The position numbers and the translations under genes are program-made. A DNA stretch of 64,000 nt. Source: Pelagicoccus sp. (GTDB lineage: Bacteria > Verrucomicrobiota > Verrucomicrobiia > Opitutales > Opitutaceae). Location of the stretch: positions 1 through 64,000 of the forward strand of contig JANQRJ010000033.1 in the NCBI GenBank assembly GCA_028284635.1, written 5' to 3'. The stretch's first letter is position 1, and each line of letters begins with the position of its first letter. Shown one piece after another: positions 27,907 through 37,292 of the stretch. The notes beneath the pieces were generated by a model, which saw only the letters and a program-made list of their open reading frames with translations, did not search any database and was not told the DNA's origin.

Positions 27907-29145
27907 ATGCAAAGCGACGATCCCCATAGTCCCATGTATTCAGAATTGGCTTCCCGTCGAAGTCGATCCACTCAGCTGACTGAGCTGGCCCGCGAGCAGG
28001 GCCTCCCTGAGGCAACCGAAGAAGACGTCCTAGCATCTGTATCCGAAAATTTGACACAAGACTCTTCGTTCGAAATTCCGGCCGACGCTGACGCGCCACC
28101 GTCGTTGGAAGAAACTCCGCAGTCCGAGAACGCCCTATCCGAAGATACGCCCGACCAGTCCGAGGAGCCGCCAATAGGAGAGGAGTCTCCCATTGCAGAG
28201 CTCGAGGAGCCGATCGCCGAAACTGCCGAAGAGTTGCCGATTGAAGAGGCTCCAGCTTCTCCGGAAACCGAGCCGGAAGTTGCAGCGGAGGTCGACGAGG
28301 AATCGCTCGAACAGCCCGCAATGGCGATGACCGCAACGGAAACCGAGTCGGCAGCTCCTGAAGCTCAATGGACGGAAGAGGACGTGTCGTTGGATGCATC
28401 TGAAGAGTCGGTTGAAGCCCCGGTTTCAACGGCTTCCACTGAAGCGGAGGAGCCAAAGGAAGACGCAATCGAAGAGTCGACCACCGAAACGCTTGCCGCA
28501 GCTTCCGAACCTGAAGCAGCTGCATCCGAAAAAGTGGAAGTTCAGCCCACTGTGGAAGCTTCCGAAGCCGAAATCGATTCCGAGGAATTATCGCCCAACA
28601 CCGAAACCCTCTCGCCCGAAACCTCGCAGTCGGCATCCCCAGAGGTTCAATTGACCGAAGAAGCATCGGCTCTAAAGGATCCCGAAAAGCCGGCGGAAGA
28701 TCCGACTGCATCGCTTTCTCCTGATTTGCAAGAGTCCGAAGAAACGGTCGAGCATAGGCCAGTGGAAGCTGAAGCGCAGCCAACAGGGGAAGCGCCAGAA
28801 TCCGAGCTCGACCCGGAAGAGGCATTGGCGGCGACCGAATCCCTTTTGGACGAAGCTCCAGAACCGATCGTCGAGTCCGAAGAAACGCTGGTTGCCGAGG
28901 ATATGGCGGAGCAGATCGGACACGTTGTGGATATTCAGAGTTTGCCGAAGTCGCGTCCCTCACGCGTGCTTTCGAAAATCGCCCCACCACCAGAGCCGAC
29001 TGCCGAACCGCAAGCCGAAGAACCTCAGCCAACTGCGGCCGAAGATCGCCCCGCTCCCAAGCCGGAACCAGCTCCTCCCGCCGTCGCAAAACGGAAGAAA
29101 AGAAAACCCGTATCGCTGCTGGACAGCTATTTCAAGGGCCTGTAG
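27907..29145 (+). CDS. Highly acidic, low-complexity (disordered) protein with basic C-terminal tail, divergent from ParA
   Basis: 412-aa ORF dominated by E/P/A/S; ends VAKRKKRKPVSLLDSYFKGL. Confidence 0.65.
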   Translation: MQSDDPHSPMYSELASRRSRSTQLTELAREQGLPEATEEDVLASVSENLTQDSSFEIPADADAPPSLEETPQSENALSEDTPDQSEEPPIGEESPIAELEEPIAETAEELPIEEAPASPETEPEVAAEVDEESLEQPAMAMTATETESAAPEAQWTEEDVSLDASEESVEAPVSTASTEAEEPKEDAIEESTTETLAAASEPEAAASEKVEVQPTVEASEAEIDSEELSPNTETLSPETSQSASPEVQLTEEASALKDPEKPAEDPTASLSPDLQESEETVEHRPVEAEAQPTGEAPESELDPEEALAATESLLDEAPEPIVESEETLVAEDMAEQIGHVVDIQSLPKSRPSRVLSKIAPPPEPTAEPQAEEPQPTAAEDRPAPKPEPAPPAVAKRKKRKPVSLLDSYFKGL

Positions 29146-29235
29146 GCCGATGCCGTGGAGGCGGGTGCGATTGAAAGCGATGGGGTTCTTGGGGAGTGCA
29201 CGCGTCTCGCGTGAGTGAAAAACAGTCCCGTGTTG

Positions 29236-29442
29236 TCAAATGTGCTTTAGCTTCCAGATCAGAGAGTTACCCGCCTTCTCTTTTCTTTCCAGGCCGATAT
29301 CCAATTCCATCTGAGCAATCCATTTAGGGCAGGGACGTTCGTATGGCAAATCTAGAGTCTTCCTGATTTCTTTCCATGTCTTGCCGGATGGCGAGCAAAC
29401 CAACTCCTTGCGTATCGAATCTCTGAATTCCGTGTATTTCAA
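29236..29442 (-). CDS. Small conserved-looking hypothetical protein (TTG start)
   Basis: 68-aa ORF, plausible HTH-like composition; no ATG start. Confidence 0.35.
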   Translation of the reverse strand: MKYTEFRDSIRKELVCSPSGKTWKEIRKTLDLPYERPCPKWIAQMELDIGLERKEKAGNSLIWKLKHI

Positions 29443-29489
29443 TTTTGACGCTAAGTATACTCGAACGTTTCAAAAATAGGTGTTTTAGG

Positions 29490-29742
29490 AACCGCGAATA
29501 CAAGCTAATTCACTCGAATGATCTCAAGTCGCAGGAAATTCGCGTCTATTCGCGTTCATTCGCGGTTTTCAAATTTCTCGTCTATCTTCAATGCAAGGTA
29601 TTTGACTTTCAATTTTGGCGTTTAGATTGGTCAAACTTAAACCTGATGTTTCAAAACAAGAGTAAGAGTAACCGCGAATGGACGCGAATAAACACGAATG
29701 ATTTCTCATTTGAAACTCTGATTCGTGTTTATTCGCGTCCAT
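29490..29742. repeat. Two tandem diverged copies of 'accgcgaat...cgaat / attcg...cgcgtc...' inverted repeat
   Basis: Arms at 29491-29567 and 29671-29742; similar upstream flanks (caattttgacgctaag / caattttggcgtttag). Confidence 0.75.
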
Positions 29743-29955
29743 GACTGTGTCGCTTTGCTCGGTACGCGGTTAAAAAGTCTCCGTTTTCCAATCCTAACTA
29801 AATGTGAGGATATCAAATTTGATATATGGTTGTGTAAGTAGCTGATGTTGAAAATCTTACTAAATTTAATACTACTAAGAATGAAACTGGTGAGTTAAGA
29901 GACTGATGGGTAGAGCCAAAAGAGGAGGTAGCGAAGTGCACTGTATCGAATTATC

Positions 29956-30354
29956 TCACAAGCCGTTTTCTTCTTTCTTGTTCATTTGCAACATAACGAT
30001 GTTGCCGCATGAGTCTTCGAGAAGATTCTCCAATCCCCATTCGGGATTCGCTAGATCGTCTCTAAAAACCACTCCCTTTCCCTTCAATCTTTCAATTTCT
30101 TCGACTGGATTATCAACGCCGAATACGATTATTGGCAATCCTGCATTGAAGACTTTCTCTTGATATTCTCTCGCAAATGAATCTCCTCTGGGTTCAAGGA
30201 GCAGGGCGGTGCCATTCGAGTCTTCAGCTGAGGTGACGATTGCCAACTGAGCTTCTGGATCAAATTGCTTGGATTCAAATCCAAGGACTTCGGTATAGAA
30301 CCGATGAGCTTTGATCGGATCATCCACGAATATACTGGTTAAAGCGATTTTCAT
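29956..30354 (-). CDS. VOC/glyoxalase-family protein
   Basis: MKIALTSIFVDDPIKAHRFYTEVLGFE; DSCGNIVMLQ. Confidence 0.88.
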   Translation of the reverse strand: MKIALTSIFVDDPIKAHRFYTEVLGFESKQFDPEAQLAIVTSAEDSNGTALLLEPRGDSFAREYQEKVFNAGLPIIVFGVDNPVEEIERLKGKGVVFRDDLANPEWGLENLLEDSCGNIVMLQMNKKEENGL

Positions 30355-30384
30355 TTCAGTTACGTTTTTCAGATTGTCTAGCTC

Positions 30385-31431
30385 TCATCTCGAGGTGGCG
30401 GAGCTGCCTTGATCGTGAGCAGCGTTTTGTTGGAGCATTCTGTTTTTCATTAATTTTCCAAGAGGCCATGCACCTGTCGATGTATTTGAGATGACCGTAA
30501 ACGTTTCGTCGAACTGCCGTGATGTGGACGAATAGAACGAAACGCCCGCGTCATGACCGAAGAGCTCTATGCGGTTCAAATCCTTGTCTATCCAGAATCC
30601 GAACCCATACCAATCATCATCAATACAATTCTGCGCCTTTACGAATGGGGCTAGGGTTCGCAGAGACAGTATTTTGCCAGACTTCAAATTGAGCCAAAAT
30701 CTATCTATATCCGATGCTGTCGAGTACGCGCCACCATCTCCCGAACCTATGATCGGAAGATTGAAAATATTCGTCTTTAAACGATCTTTGTCAGAAACGT
30801 ACCCCAATGCAGTGTTGCCAGGAAGAGAATCCGATCTGAAAAAGCCCGAGCGGGTCATTTCAGCTACTCCAAATATTCGCTCTTCTACGAATTCATGAAA
30901 TGGAATCGATGCTACCGTTTCGACTATCATGCTCAGTGTCACGTATCCACCATTTGAATAGCATGCCTTTTCCCCAGGAGGAAATTTTTGTGGTTTCTCT
31001 TCGAGCAGTGGGACGTAGTCAAATGGAGAATATAAATTCTGAACCGGGATCGAAAGGAGGAAATCATCTACGCCATCACCGATCTCTTCCTCGTCATAGT
31101 GATCACCGATGCCCGACGTGTGCTCCAACAATTGCTGAACGGTAATTTCAGGGTGAAGGTTCTCGATTCTATCCTCTAAAATGGAGCGAACTCGCGTATC
31201 CAGTTTTAACCTTTCCTCTTCGATTAAGATACCGATTGCCAGAGCGGTGAATCCCTTTGTCCCGCTAGCTATGCCGAATCTCGTTTCATTGGTAACTGGC
31301 AATTCGTTAGCTCGATCGCGCAAACCGAAGGCTTCTTCGTAGACTTGTTCGCCGGACCAAACCGAAACTGCACCAGAGAACTCGACTTCAGCAGCTTTGG
31401 AGCGAATTTGTTCTTTTAGTTCGTCTATCAT
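30385..31431 (-). CDS. Serine hydrolase, beta-lactamase class C family
   Basis: GIASGTKGFTALAIGILIEE (SxxK), QLLEHTSGIGDHY, YSNGGYVTL. Confidence 0.88.
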   Translation of the reverse strand: MIDELKEQIRSKAAEVEFSGAVSVWSGEQVYEEAFGLRDRANELPVTNETRFGIASGTKGFTALAIGILIEEERLKLDTRVRSILEDRIENLHPEITVQQLLEHTSGIGDHYDEEEIGDGVDDFLLSIPVQNLYSPFDYVPLLEEKPQKFPPGEKACYSNGGYVTLSMIVETVASIPFHEFVEERIFGVAEMTRSGFFRSDSLPGNTALGYVSDKDRLKTNIFNLPIIGSGDGGAYSTASDIDRFWLNLKSGKILSLRTLAPFVKAQNCIDDDWYGFGFWIDKDLNRIELFGHDAGVSFYSSTSRQFDETFTVISNTSTGAWPLGKLMKNRMLQQNAAHDQGSSATSR

Positions 31432-31769
31432 TGCAGTTCTCCAACGTCGAGTGGAAGCGATGGCTGTGGAGCGAAGCGTATCATCTTCTTCATTTTCCTT
31501 ACTCAGAACGTCGTGCTGAGGAACGCCTCACGCTAACGATTGAATCAGAGTCGAAGATGTTCGCCAAGGCAACGCTGGAGAGAAGGAGGTCTTGTGGTGC
31601 AGGGTGCGTTTTTTTAGGTGTCGTCTGGGCATGCTGATGATTTTGCTGCTTGCGAGAATCAGTCTTTTCCAGAAAGGCGACAGAAGGAAACAGAGCATTG
31701 AAGGTGGTGGGCTGGGGCTTGAAACTCTGTCGAAGGGGCTTAGCTATCGGTGCTTTCGCTTTCGGGCCC

Positions 31770-33011
31770 ATGCGCATCCTTTACGTCACGACTAGCTTTC
31801 CGGTTTTTTCCGAGACCTTCCTTCAGCGGGAGGTTCGGGCGTTGTTACAGGAGGGGGTGGAGCTGCGCATCGTTTCACTGCATGGCGGCGAGGAGAGCTT
31901 CGAGGGACATCCAGTCGAGCGCTTTTCCAAGTGGTCCTTGCTCAGGCTGACCTACTTGCTGCCAATCGCGTTTTGGCGTCATGGGAGCGAATTGAGCGTC
32001 CTTGCAAGACAGATGAATGCCCGTCGGCCAGCTTCGGCTCTAAATCTCCTCGAGAATCTGCTCGGCTTTGGAGCGGCCATTGTCCAAGCGGCGCGGATAC
32101 GGGCTTTCGAGCCAGACATGATCCATGGCGTCTGGGCGAGCGCTCCAGCTGCCTATGCGATGGTGGCAAGCGCTTTGGGCAGTCCGCGTTTTTCCATGGG
32201 AGCCCATGCGTACGATCTGTTCGAGTTTGGGGGCGACTGGCTGTTAGGAGAGAAGGCGAGACGAGCGATTCTAGTCCACGTCTCGACCGATGTGGCGGCG
32301 AAGCGCGTAAGGCAGCTCTGCGATGGGCGAAAGGTAGCGCGCATTCGGCGAGGATTGAGTTCGCTGCCGAGGATGAAGGAGATGCGAACGGAGCGGTCGC
32401 CTTTGCGCATCGTCTGCCTAGCTCGACTGGTCGAGAAGAAGGGCTTTCCGTTTCAGGTGGCGATCTATCGGGCTTTGCTTGCTTGCGGACTGGAGTTCGA
32501 AGCTCGGATTGTGGGCGATGGGCCGTTGGCGAATTGGCTCAGGCGGGCCTTACTCGAGTCGGGCTTGGCCAATCGGGTTCGATTGCTTGGCCGCGTGAGC
32601 GAGCGCGAGGCGATGGAACAGCTGCAATGGGCAGACGCTCTTTTTCATACGGGCGTGGTAGCGGCGAGCGGCGACAGGGACGGCTTGCCGAACGTGGTGC
32701 CGGAGGCGATGGCGTCCGGGACGCTGGTCGTATCCTCTCCGGTGTCCGGCGCCGCCGAGGCGATTGAAGACGAGGAGACGGGCTTTCTGCGAGCCCCGAG
32801 CGATGCGGACGGTTGGGTGGATGTTTGCCGCATCCTACAGGTGGATACGAAGCGGTGCGCCAAGATCCAACGAAATGCCCGGGCATGGGTGGAAAGGGAG
32901 TTTTTAGCGAAGAATAATACGCGCGAATTGATTCGTAGTATGAGGAGAGCTTCTTCTAGCAGCGTTTTTTCGCATCTCGACTTGAGAGATCGAAGAATTG
33001 CGTCAAACTAA
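31770..33011 (+). CDS. Glycosyltransferase family 4
   Basis: MRILYVTTSFPVFSETFLQREVRAL; LPNVVPEAMASGTLVVSSPVSGAAEAI; ATG at 31770 within ORF. Confidence 0.88.
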   Translation: MRILYVTTSFPVFSETFLQREVRALLQEGVELRIVSLHGGEESFEGHPVERFSKWSLLRLTYLLPIAFWRHGSELSVLARQMNARRPASALNLLENLLGFGAAIVQAARIRAFEPDMIHGVWASAPAAYAMVASALGSPRFSMGAHAYDLFEFGGDWLLGEKARRAILVHVSTDVAAKRVRQLCDGRKVARIRRGLSSLPRMKEMRTERSPLRIVCLARLVEKKGFPFQVAIYRALLACGLEFEARIVGDGPLANWLRRALLESGLANRVRLLGRVSEREAMEQLQWADALFHTGVVAASGDRDGLPNVVPEAMASGTLVVSSPVSGAAEAIEDEETGFLRAPSDADGWVDVCRILQVDTKRCAKIQRNARAWVEREFLAKNNTRELIRSMRRASSSSVFSHLDLRDRRIASN

Positions 33012-33041
33012 ATTTAGCTCTACCTTTTTGGTTGCCCCTTC

Positions 33042-34136
33042 ATGTCTAGTGGAAAGCTACTCTTCGACGTCACCAAAGCCAGCAAGCAGTCCCATCATTC
33101 TGGCGTCTTGCGGGTTTCCAGCAGCCTGCGCAGGGAACTGAAGGAGTCCTTGGGCGAGCGCTTCATGGAAGTGACCTGGAGCGATCGCAAGCAGAGCTTC
33201 GTGCCCGCATCGCGAGCGCCTGGCTTCCGGATCGACCGGGAGGACGCGTTGCTTACTGGGGAGCTGTTCAGCGAATTCGAGCGGCCCGGCATAGAGGGCT
33301 TCCTCAAGTCGGGAGCTTGTCGCTGCTACGCTATTTTTCACGACGCGATTCCGCTGCGCCATCCGGAGTTCACCTGGCCGCACAGCGTGCAGCGCCATCC
33401 GAGCTACATGAAAATGCTAAGCCTGTTCGACGGAGTGTTCGGCGTTTCGCAGCATAGCTCCATCGTGCTGGAGGAATACTGGGAATGGCTGGGCTATCAG
33501 TATTCCCCGTCTGTGAAATCCATCCAACTCGGAGCGGATGGATTGTTTGCGGAACGTCCGTCCGCAAAACCGTTTTCCGAGGGTCCGCTCGACGTGCTGA
33601 TGCTCGGCATTATCGAGCGGCGCAAGGGCCATGATATAGCGCTCGACGCCTGCAACCGTCTTTGGGACGAGGAGCACAAATTCAACCTGCACGTCGTTGG
33701 CCGAGCCAATCCATACTTCGGCAAGGACATCGAGAAGCGGATGAAGAAGATGGTCAAGGAAGGGCGTTCGCTTGTCTTGCACGGCCATTTGAAGGACGAA
33801 GCCCTACGCGAAGTGATATCGCAAACGGACCTCGTACTGGTGGCTTCCCGAGCGGAAGGCTGCGGCCTGCCGGTATTGGAATCGCTATGGAGCGGTCTTC
33901 CCGTGCTCTGTTCGAAACTGCCTCCTACCCGCGAAAATGCTCGCTTCGGGGGCTGTCGATTCTTCGCGAACGAAGATTCGGCGGATCTCGCATCGCAGCT
34001 GCGTCTGTTGCTCAATACCCCTTCGACGCTGCAAGATCTCCGGCAGGAGATTCGAGAAGATATCCTGCCAACCTGGGCATCCGCCGCGAAGGCTATCCAA
34101 GATACGATCTGCCCAGAGGTTCACTGCTTGGTGTAG
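33042..34136 (+). CDS. Glycosyltransferase family 4
   Basis: VLMLGIIERRKGHDIALDA; VASRAEGCGLPVLESLWSGLPVLCS. Confidence 0.85.
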   Translation: MSSGKLLFDVTKASKQSHHSGVLRVSSSLRRELKESLGERFMEVTWSDRKQSFVPASRAPGFRIDREDALLTGELFSEFERPGIEGFLKSGACRCYAIFHDAIPLRHPEFTWPHSVQRHPSYMKMLSLFDGVFGVSQHSSIVLEEYWEWLGYQYSPSVKSIQLGADGLFAERPSAKPFSEGPLDVLMLGIIERRKGHDIALDACNRLWDEEHKFNLHVVGRANPYFGKDIEKRMKKMVKEGRSLVLHGHLKDEALREVISQTDLVLVASRAEGCGLPVLESLWSGLPVLCSKLPPTRENARFGGCRFFANEDSADLASQLRLLLNTPSTLQDLRQEIREDILPTWASAAKAIQDTICPEVHCLV

Positions 34137-34139
34137 CCT

Positions 34140-34230
34140 CCCAATCCTACTCCTCCTCTTCCTCCTGAGCCCAATCTCAATTCGATGAGATGGGATTAAG
34201 ATTAAGAGGAAGAACAGGATTAGGATTATT
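34140..34230. repeat. Polypyrimidine/polypurine inverted repeat 'aatcctactcctcctcttcctcc...gaggaagaacaggattaggatt'
   Basis: Same family as 21770 element. Confidence 0.65.
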
Positions 34231-34305
34231 CCGCCTACAGCCTTGAGCCTCTGACCCCGAGCTCCAGCTTGCATTCCCGCAACCGAGCTACATAGAGAGA
34301 CCTCC

Positions 34306-35469
34306 ATGATCTCCCTGCGCTACGGCACGAACCCTCACCAGCAAACGGCTTTTCTGGAGTTTCCGGAGCCTTCTCCCATCAAGATCGTCAACGGAGCCCC
34401 CGGCTACATCAACATGCTGGACGCGCTCACGGCCTGGCAGCTAGTGCGTGAACTTAAGGAAGCCACTGGCAAGGCTTCCGCTGCCTCCTACAAGCATGTC
34501 AGCCCAGCCGGCGCGGCGATCGCCAAGCCCATTGACGACGCTTTCAAGGAGTCCCAGTTTCTCAAGACCACCGATTTCTCGCCGGTCGCCAGCGCCTACG
34601 TGCGGGCCAGGGGAGGGGACCGACTCTGCTCCTTCGGAGACGTGCTTGCCGTAAGCGACCTTGTCGACGTCAGCCTCGCCCAGTTCCTCAAAACCGAGGT
34701 CAGCGATCTCATCATTGCCCCAGGCTACGAGCCTGACGCCCTCGAAATCCTCAAGCAAAAGAAGAAGGGCTCTTTCTGCATGCTCGAGGTCGACTACGAT
34801 TTCATGCCCACCGGTATCGAGAAACGCGAACTCTTTGGCATAACCCTAGCCCAGGAGCGCAACAGCCGGCTCTTCACCAAGGCCGACTTCCAGAACGTCG
34901 TATCCAAAAATCAAGACATCTCCGAAGCAGCGCTCGACACGCTGCTCGTTGCCGCCATCTCGCTCAAGTACACTCAGTCCAATTCCATCAGCGTGGCCTA
35001 CGACGGTCAGATCGTCGGCATGGGGGCCGGACAGCAGTCCCGCATCCACTGTACACGACTGGCCTGCGACAAGGCCGATAAATGGTTCCTTCAGCGCCAT
35101 GCCAAGGTACGCGGGCTCGACTTCAAGGAAGGGCTCAAGAAGGTCGAAAAAACCAATCTCATCGATCAGTACCTGCTTTGGGACAGTCTCAGCGAACGCG
35201 AAGAGCGCAACATGCTCCAGAATTTCAATACGCGACCCGAACCTATTGGCAGGGAGGAGCGAGCGGCCTGGATAGCCCAGCACGAGGACATCTGTCTCGG
35301 CTCGGACGCCTTCATCCCGTTCCGCGACAACATCGACCGAGCCAGCCGCAGCAACGTACAGCACATCGTAGAGACCGGCGGTTCGCTGCGCAGCGATCTG
35401 GTGATCGAAGCCGCCAACGAATACGGCATGACCGTGACCGCCACCGGCATCCGCAGCTTCCTGCACTAG
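34306..35469 (+). CDS. AICAR formyltransferase domain protein (PurH C-terminal domain only)
   Basis: LRYGTNPHQQTAFLEF; NGAPGYINMLDALTAWQLV; ASYKHVSPAGAAI; no IMP cyclohydrolase domain. Confidence 0.88.
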   Translation: MISLRYGTNPHQQTAFLEFPEPSPIKIVNGAPGYINMLDALTAWQLVRELKEATGKASAASYKHVSPAGAAIAKPIDDAFKESQFLKTTDFSPVASAYVRARGGDRLCSFGDVLAVSDLVDVSLAQFLKTEVSDLIIAPGYEPDALEILKQKKKGSFCMLEVDYDFMPTGIEKRELFGITLAQERNSRLFTKADFQNVVSKNQDISEAALDTLLVAAISLKYTQSNSISVAYDGQIVGMGAGQQSRIHCTRLACDKADKWFLQRHAKVRGLDFKEGLKKVEKTNLIDQYLLWDSLSEREERNMLQNFNTRPEPIGREERAAWIAQHEDICLGSDAFIPFRDNIDRASRSNVQHIVETGGSLRSDLVIEAANEYGMTVTATGIRSFLH

Positions 35470-35566
35470 CCGGTTCACAATCTTCATCTGCTTCTACTTC
35501 TTCATCTTCTTCTAGAAAACGAGGAAGAGGAGGGAGAAGAAGACTATGCGCCCCACGGCACAGGCG

Positions 35567-35603
35567 AAAAAGAGCCGAGAGCGTTTAGCTCCCGGCTCTT
35601 TTC
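35567..35603 (+). terminator. Rho-independent-type hairpin aaaagagccg..cggctctttt
   Basis: Stem-loop with flanking A/T tracts. Confidence 0.75.
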
Positions 35604-35884
35604 GTTGTGTGGGATCAAAGGACTACGAATGCATCTCCGTAAACGCGAATTCGAGCAATCGAAACCGGTTTTTCCTGCCTCCAAGCAACAGGGGGGCTGA
35701 TCCAAGCGGAGTTTAGCATCCTGCATACCAATAAATCTCGGTCAATAGAGTAAACACTCTAAGCGCCACTCCATCAGAAGCTTGTCACGGGAGGAAAACG
35801 GAACGACCGAATCGGAGGCTCGTTTTTGTGGAAGGGAAGCCGACAGCATTTACGGAACAGGCCTCTTTTCCTAGAAATATCATA

Positions 35885-35912
35885 ATTAGACATAATATAC
35901 ATTGTGCGAAGT
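35885..35912 (-). other. dif: XerCD recombination site (dif-like; left prophage junction): ACTTCGCACAA-TGTATA-TTATGTCTAAT on minus strand
   Basis: Very close to E. coli dif GGTGCGCATAATGTATATTATGTTAAAT; second related site at 41838. Confidence 0.85.
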
Positions 35913-35989
35913 GATATTTCTAACTTCTTGATCAACAATGATTAGCCCGAATCTCCGAGAGTCCGAATTTTGGACGCTCCTTAACTGAA

Positions 35990-36020
35990 AGCCCCGAATC
36001 CGAGGTTACGGATCGGGGCT
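35990..36020. other. Hairpin AGCCCCGAATCCG-aggtta-CGGATCGGGGCT upstream of first phage gene
   Basis: Self-complementary arms with one bulge. Confidence 0.6.
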
Positions 36021-36049
36021 AAATTGTAAAACGACACAAAAACACAGCT

Positions 36050-36313
36050 ATGAAGATCGAAATCAAGTACCACGACGCAAATTTTCGCGTCATTCCTCCC
36101 AGCAAGAAGAACCCAGATCGTTCACCTTTGGGCGTCATCGAGTTCATGGGGGGTTCTCAGATGGTCGTTAACGACGCTCTTTTTCCCGAAACTGAGGCTG
36201 CGGATGAGATTCTCTGCTCCGCTTCCTACATGGCTCAGACGCTTCGGGTGGATCAGGTCTTGGACATCCGCAAGTCCGGCAAGTCGGTTGGAAAGGCGGT
36301 TCTTTCCAAGTGA
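36050..36313 (+). CDS. Candidate ssDNA-binding protein (gene V-like) of the inovirus
   Basis: 87-aa protein immediately upstream of Rep, size and position as in inoviruses. Confidence 0.55.
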   Translation: MKIEIKYHDANFRVIPPSKKNPDRSPLGVIEFMGGSQMVVNDALFPETEAADEILCSASYMAQTLRVDQVLDIRKSGKSVGKAVLSK

Positions 36314-36339
36314 TTTTTTTCGGCCTCATAGCTGGCCTG

Positions 36340-36389
36340 AAGGCGGAGCGATTTCGGACGGCGCAGCCGGCCGAAAATCGCCCGCCTTC
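36340..36389. other. 50-nt near-perfect hairpin GAAGGCGG-CGATTTCGG-CGGC / GCCG-CCGAAAATCG-CCGCCTTC
   Basis: Read directly; between gene V-like and Rep genes. Confidence 0.75.
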
Positions 36390-36421
36390 TTTAGCTACTT
36401 AGCCATAAACGTCCGCAAAAC

Positions 36422-37240
36422 ATGCCTCACAAGCTCCGTTTCTTTCGGAACTTGGTCGAGATCAACGATTTGCAAAAGCCATGCTCAAGAATCAAAAATC
36501 ATGCGAAAAACATTCCTAAAAGAGCCCCTTCAGTCGGGTTCTCTCGTCGATCGAAACTGCGTCTTCATCGCCTTCTTGAACGGATCTCTAACCCATCTCG
36601 ACCGATTTTCGTCACCCTCACCTATCAGGCCCTTGATGTCCCCTGGATCGACTCCAAGCGGCATCTCAGCGTCTTCTATCGCCGGCTCCGCCGCATCGAT
36701 CCAAAGCTCTCCTCTGTCTGGCGGCTGGAGTTTCAGCGCCGAGGATCTCCCCATTATCATCTCGTCGTTTGGTCATCCTCTGCGGAACGCGAAAGGCTAC
36801 TTGTTGACGCCGGGACCTTGTCGCGGCATTGGGTCCAGGCTTCGAATCAGCTTTCGCGGGCAGCTCGGCTGCATAGTTGCCGGGTCGACTTCGCCAACGA
36901 CCCAAGTCGGGTTTACCGGTACCTCATCGGCCACAGTCTTAAGGAGGACCAAGTCCGGCCGGACGTTGCTTCAGGCAGATATTGGGGGGTTGTCGGTCGG
37001 GATCATCTCGTTGGCCTTGAGCCTCTTCGAGAAGTCGAGGTGCCAGATACTGTCGCCTTCACATTTCGTAGGCTCCTCGCTCGCTACAAGCGGGCGGTTC
37101 TTCGCCGCGTCGGCAGACCTAGTGAGCGAATTGAAAGGCTTATACTCCGGGGCTTCGTCTCCGAGATTTACGTCCCTCTGCACGAGCAGTCTCGACTTCT
37201 CGAATGTGCCAGAGCCATTCATGCAGATGACCCTTTTTGA
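36422..37240 (+). CDS. HUH-type rolling-circle replication initiation protein of the inovirus
   Basis: Motif 1 FVTLTY, motif 2 PHYHLVVW (HUH), motif 3 YRYLIGHSLK (Tyr/Lys). Confidence 0.88.
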   Translation: MPHKLRFFRNLVEINDLQKPCSRIKNHAKNIPKRAPSVGFSRRSKLRLHRLLERISNPSRPIFVTLTYQALDVPWIDSKRHLSVFYRRLRRIDPKLSSVWRLEFQRRGSPHYHLVVWSSSAERERLLVDAGTLSRHWVQASNQLSRAARLHSCRVDFANDPSRVYRYLIGHSLKEDQVRPDVASGRYWGVVGRDHLVGLEPLREVEVPDTVAFTFRRLLARYKRAVLRRVGRPSERIERLILRGFVSEIYVPLHEQSRLLECARAIHADDPF

Positions 37241-37292
37241 ATCTTAGTATCCTATTCTTGGATACTTAAACTGAAACCAAAACTGAAACGAA

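Noticed and set aside
27869-29089. 406-aa minus-strand Arg/Pro/Leu-rich ORF opposite the acidic protein
   Set aside because: Composition is what the complement of GAA/GAG/GCC-rich coding sequence would give; no plausible start context.
29490-29742. Possible CRISPR array from repeated 'cgcgaat' motifs
   Set aside because: Only two diverged palindromic copies with long dissimilar spacing; no regular repeat-spacer pattern. No CRISPR array seen in the window.
31431-31637. Possible integron attC-like site upstream of the beta-lactamase-like gene
   Set aside because: No matching core-site pair or integrase; adjacent accessory genes have no attC between them.
36204-37247. 347-aa plus-strand ORF overlapping the phage Rep gene in another frame
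   Set aside because: The Rep frame (36422..37240) carries all three rolling-circle motifs; this frame carries none.
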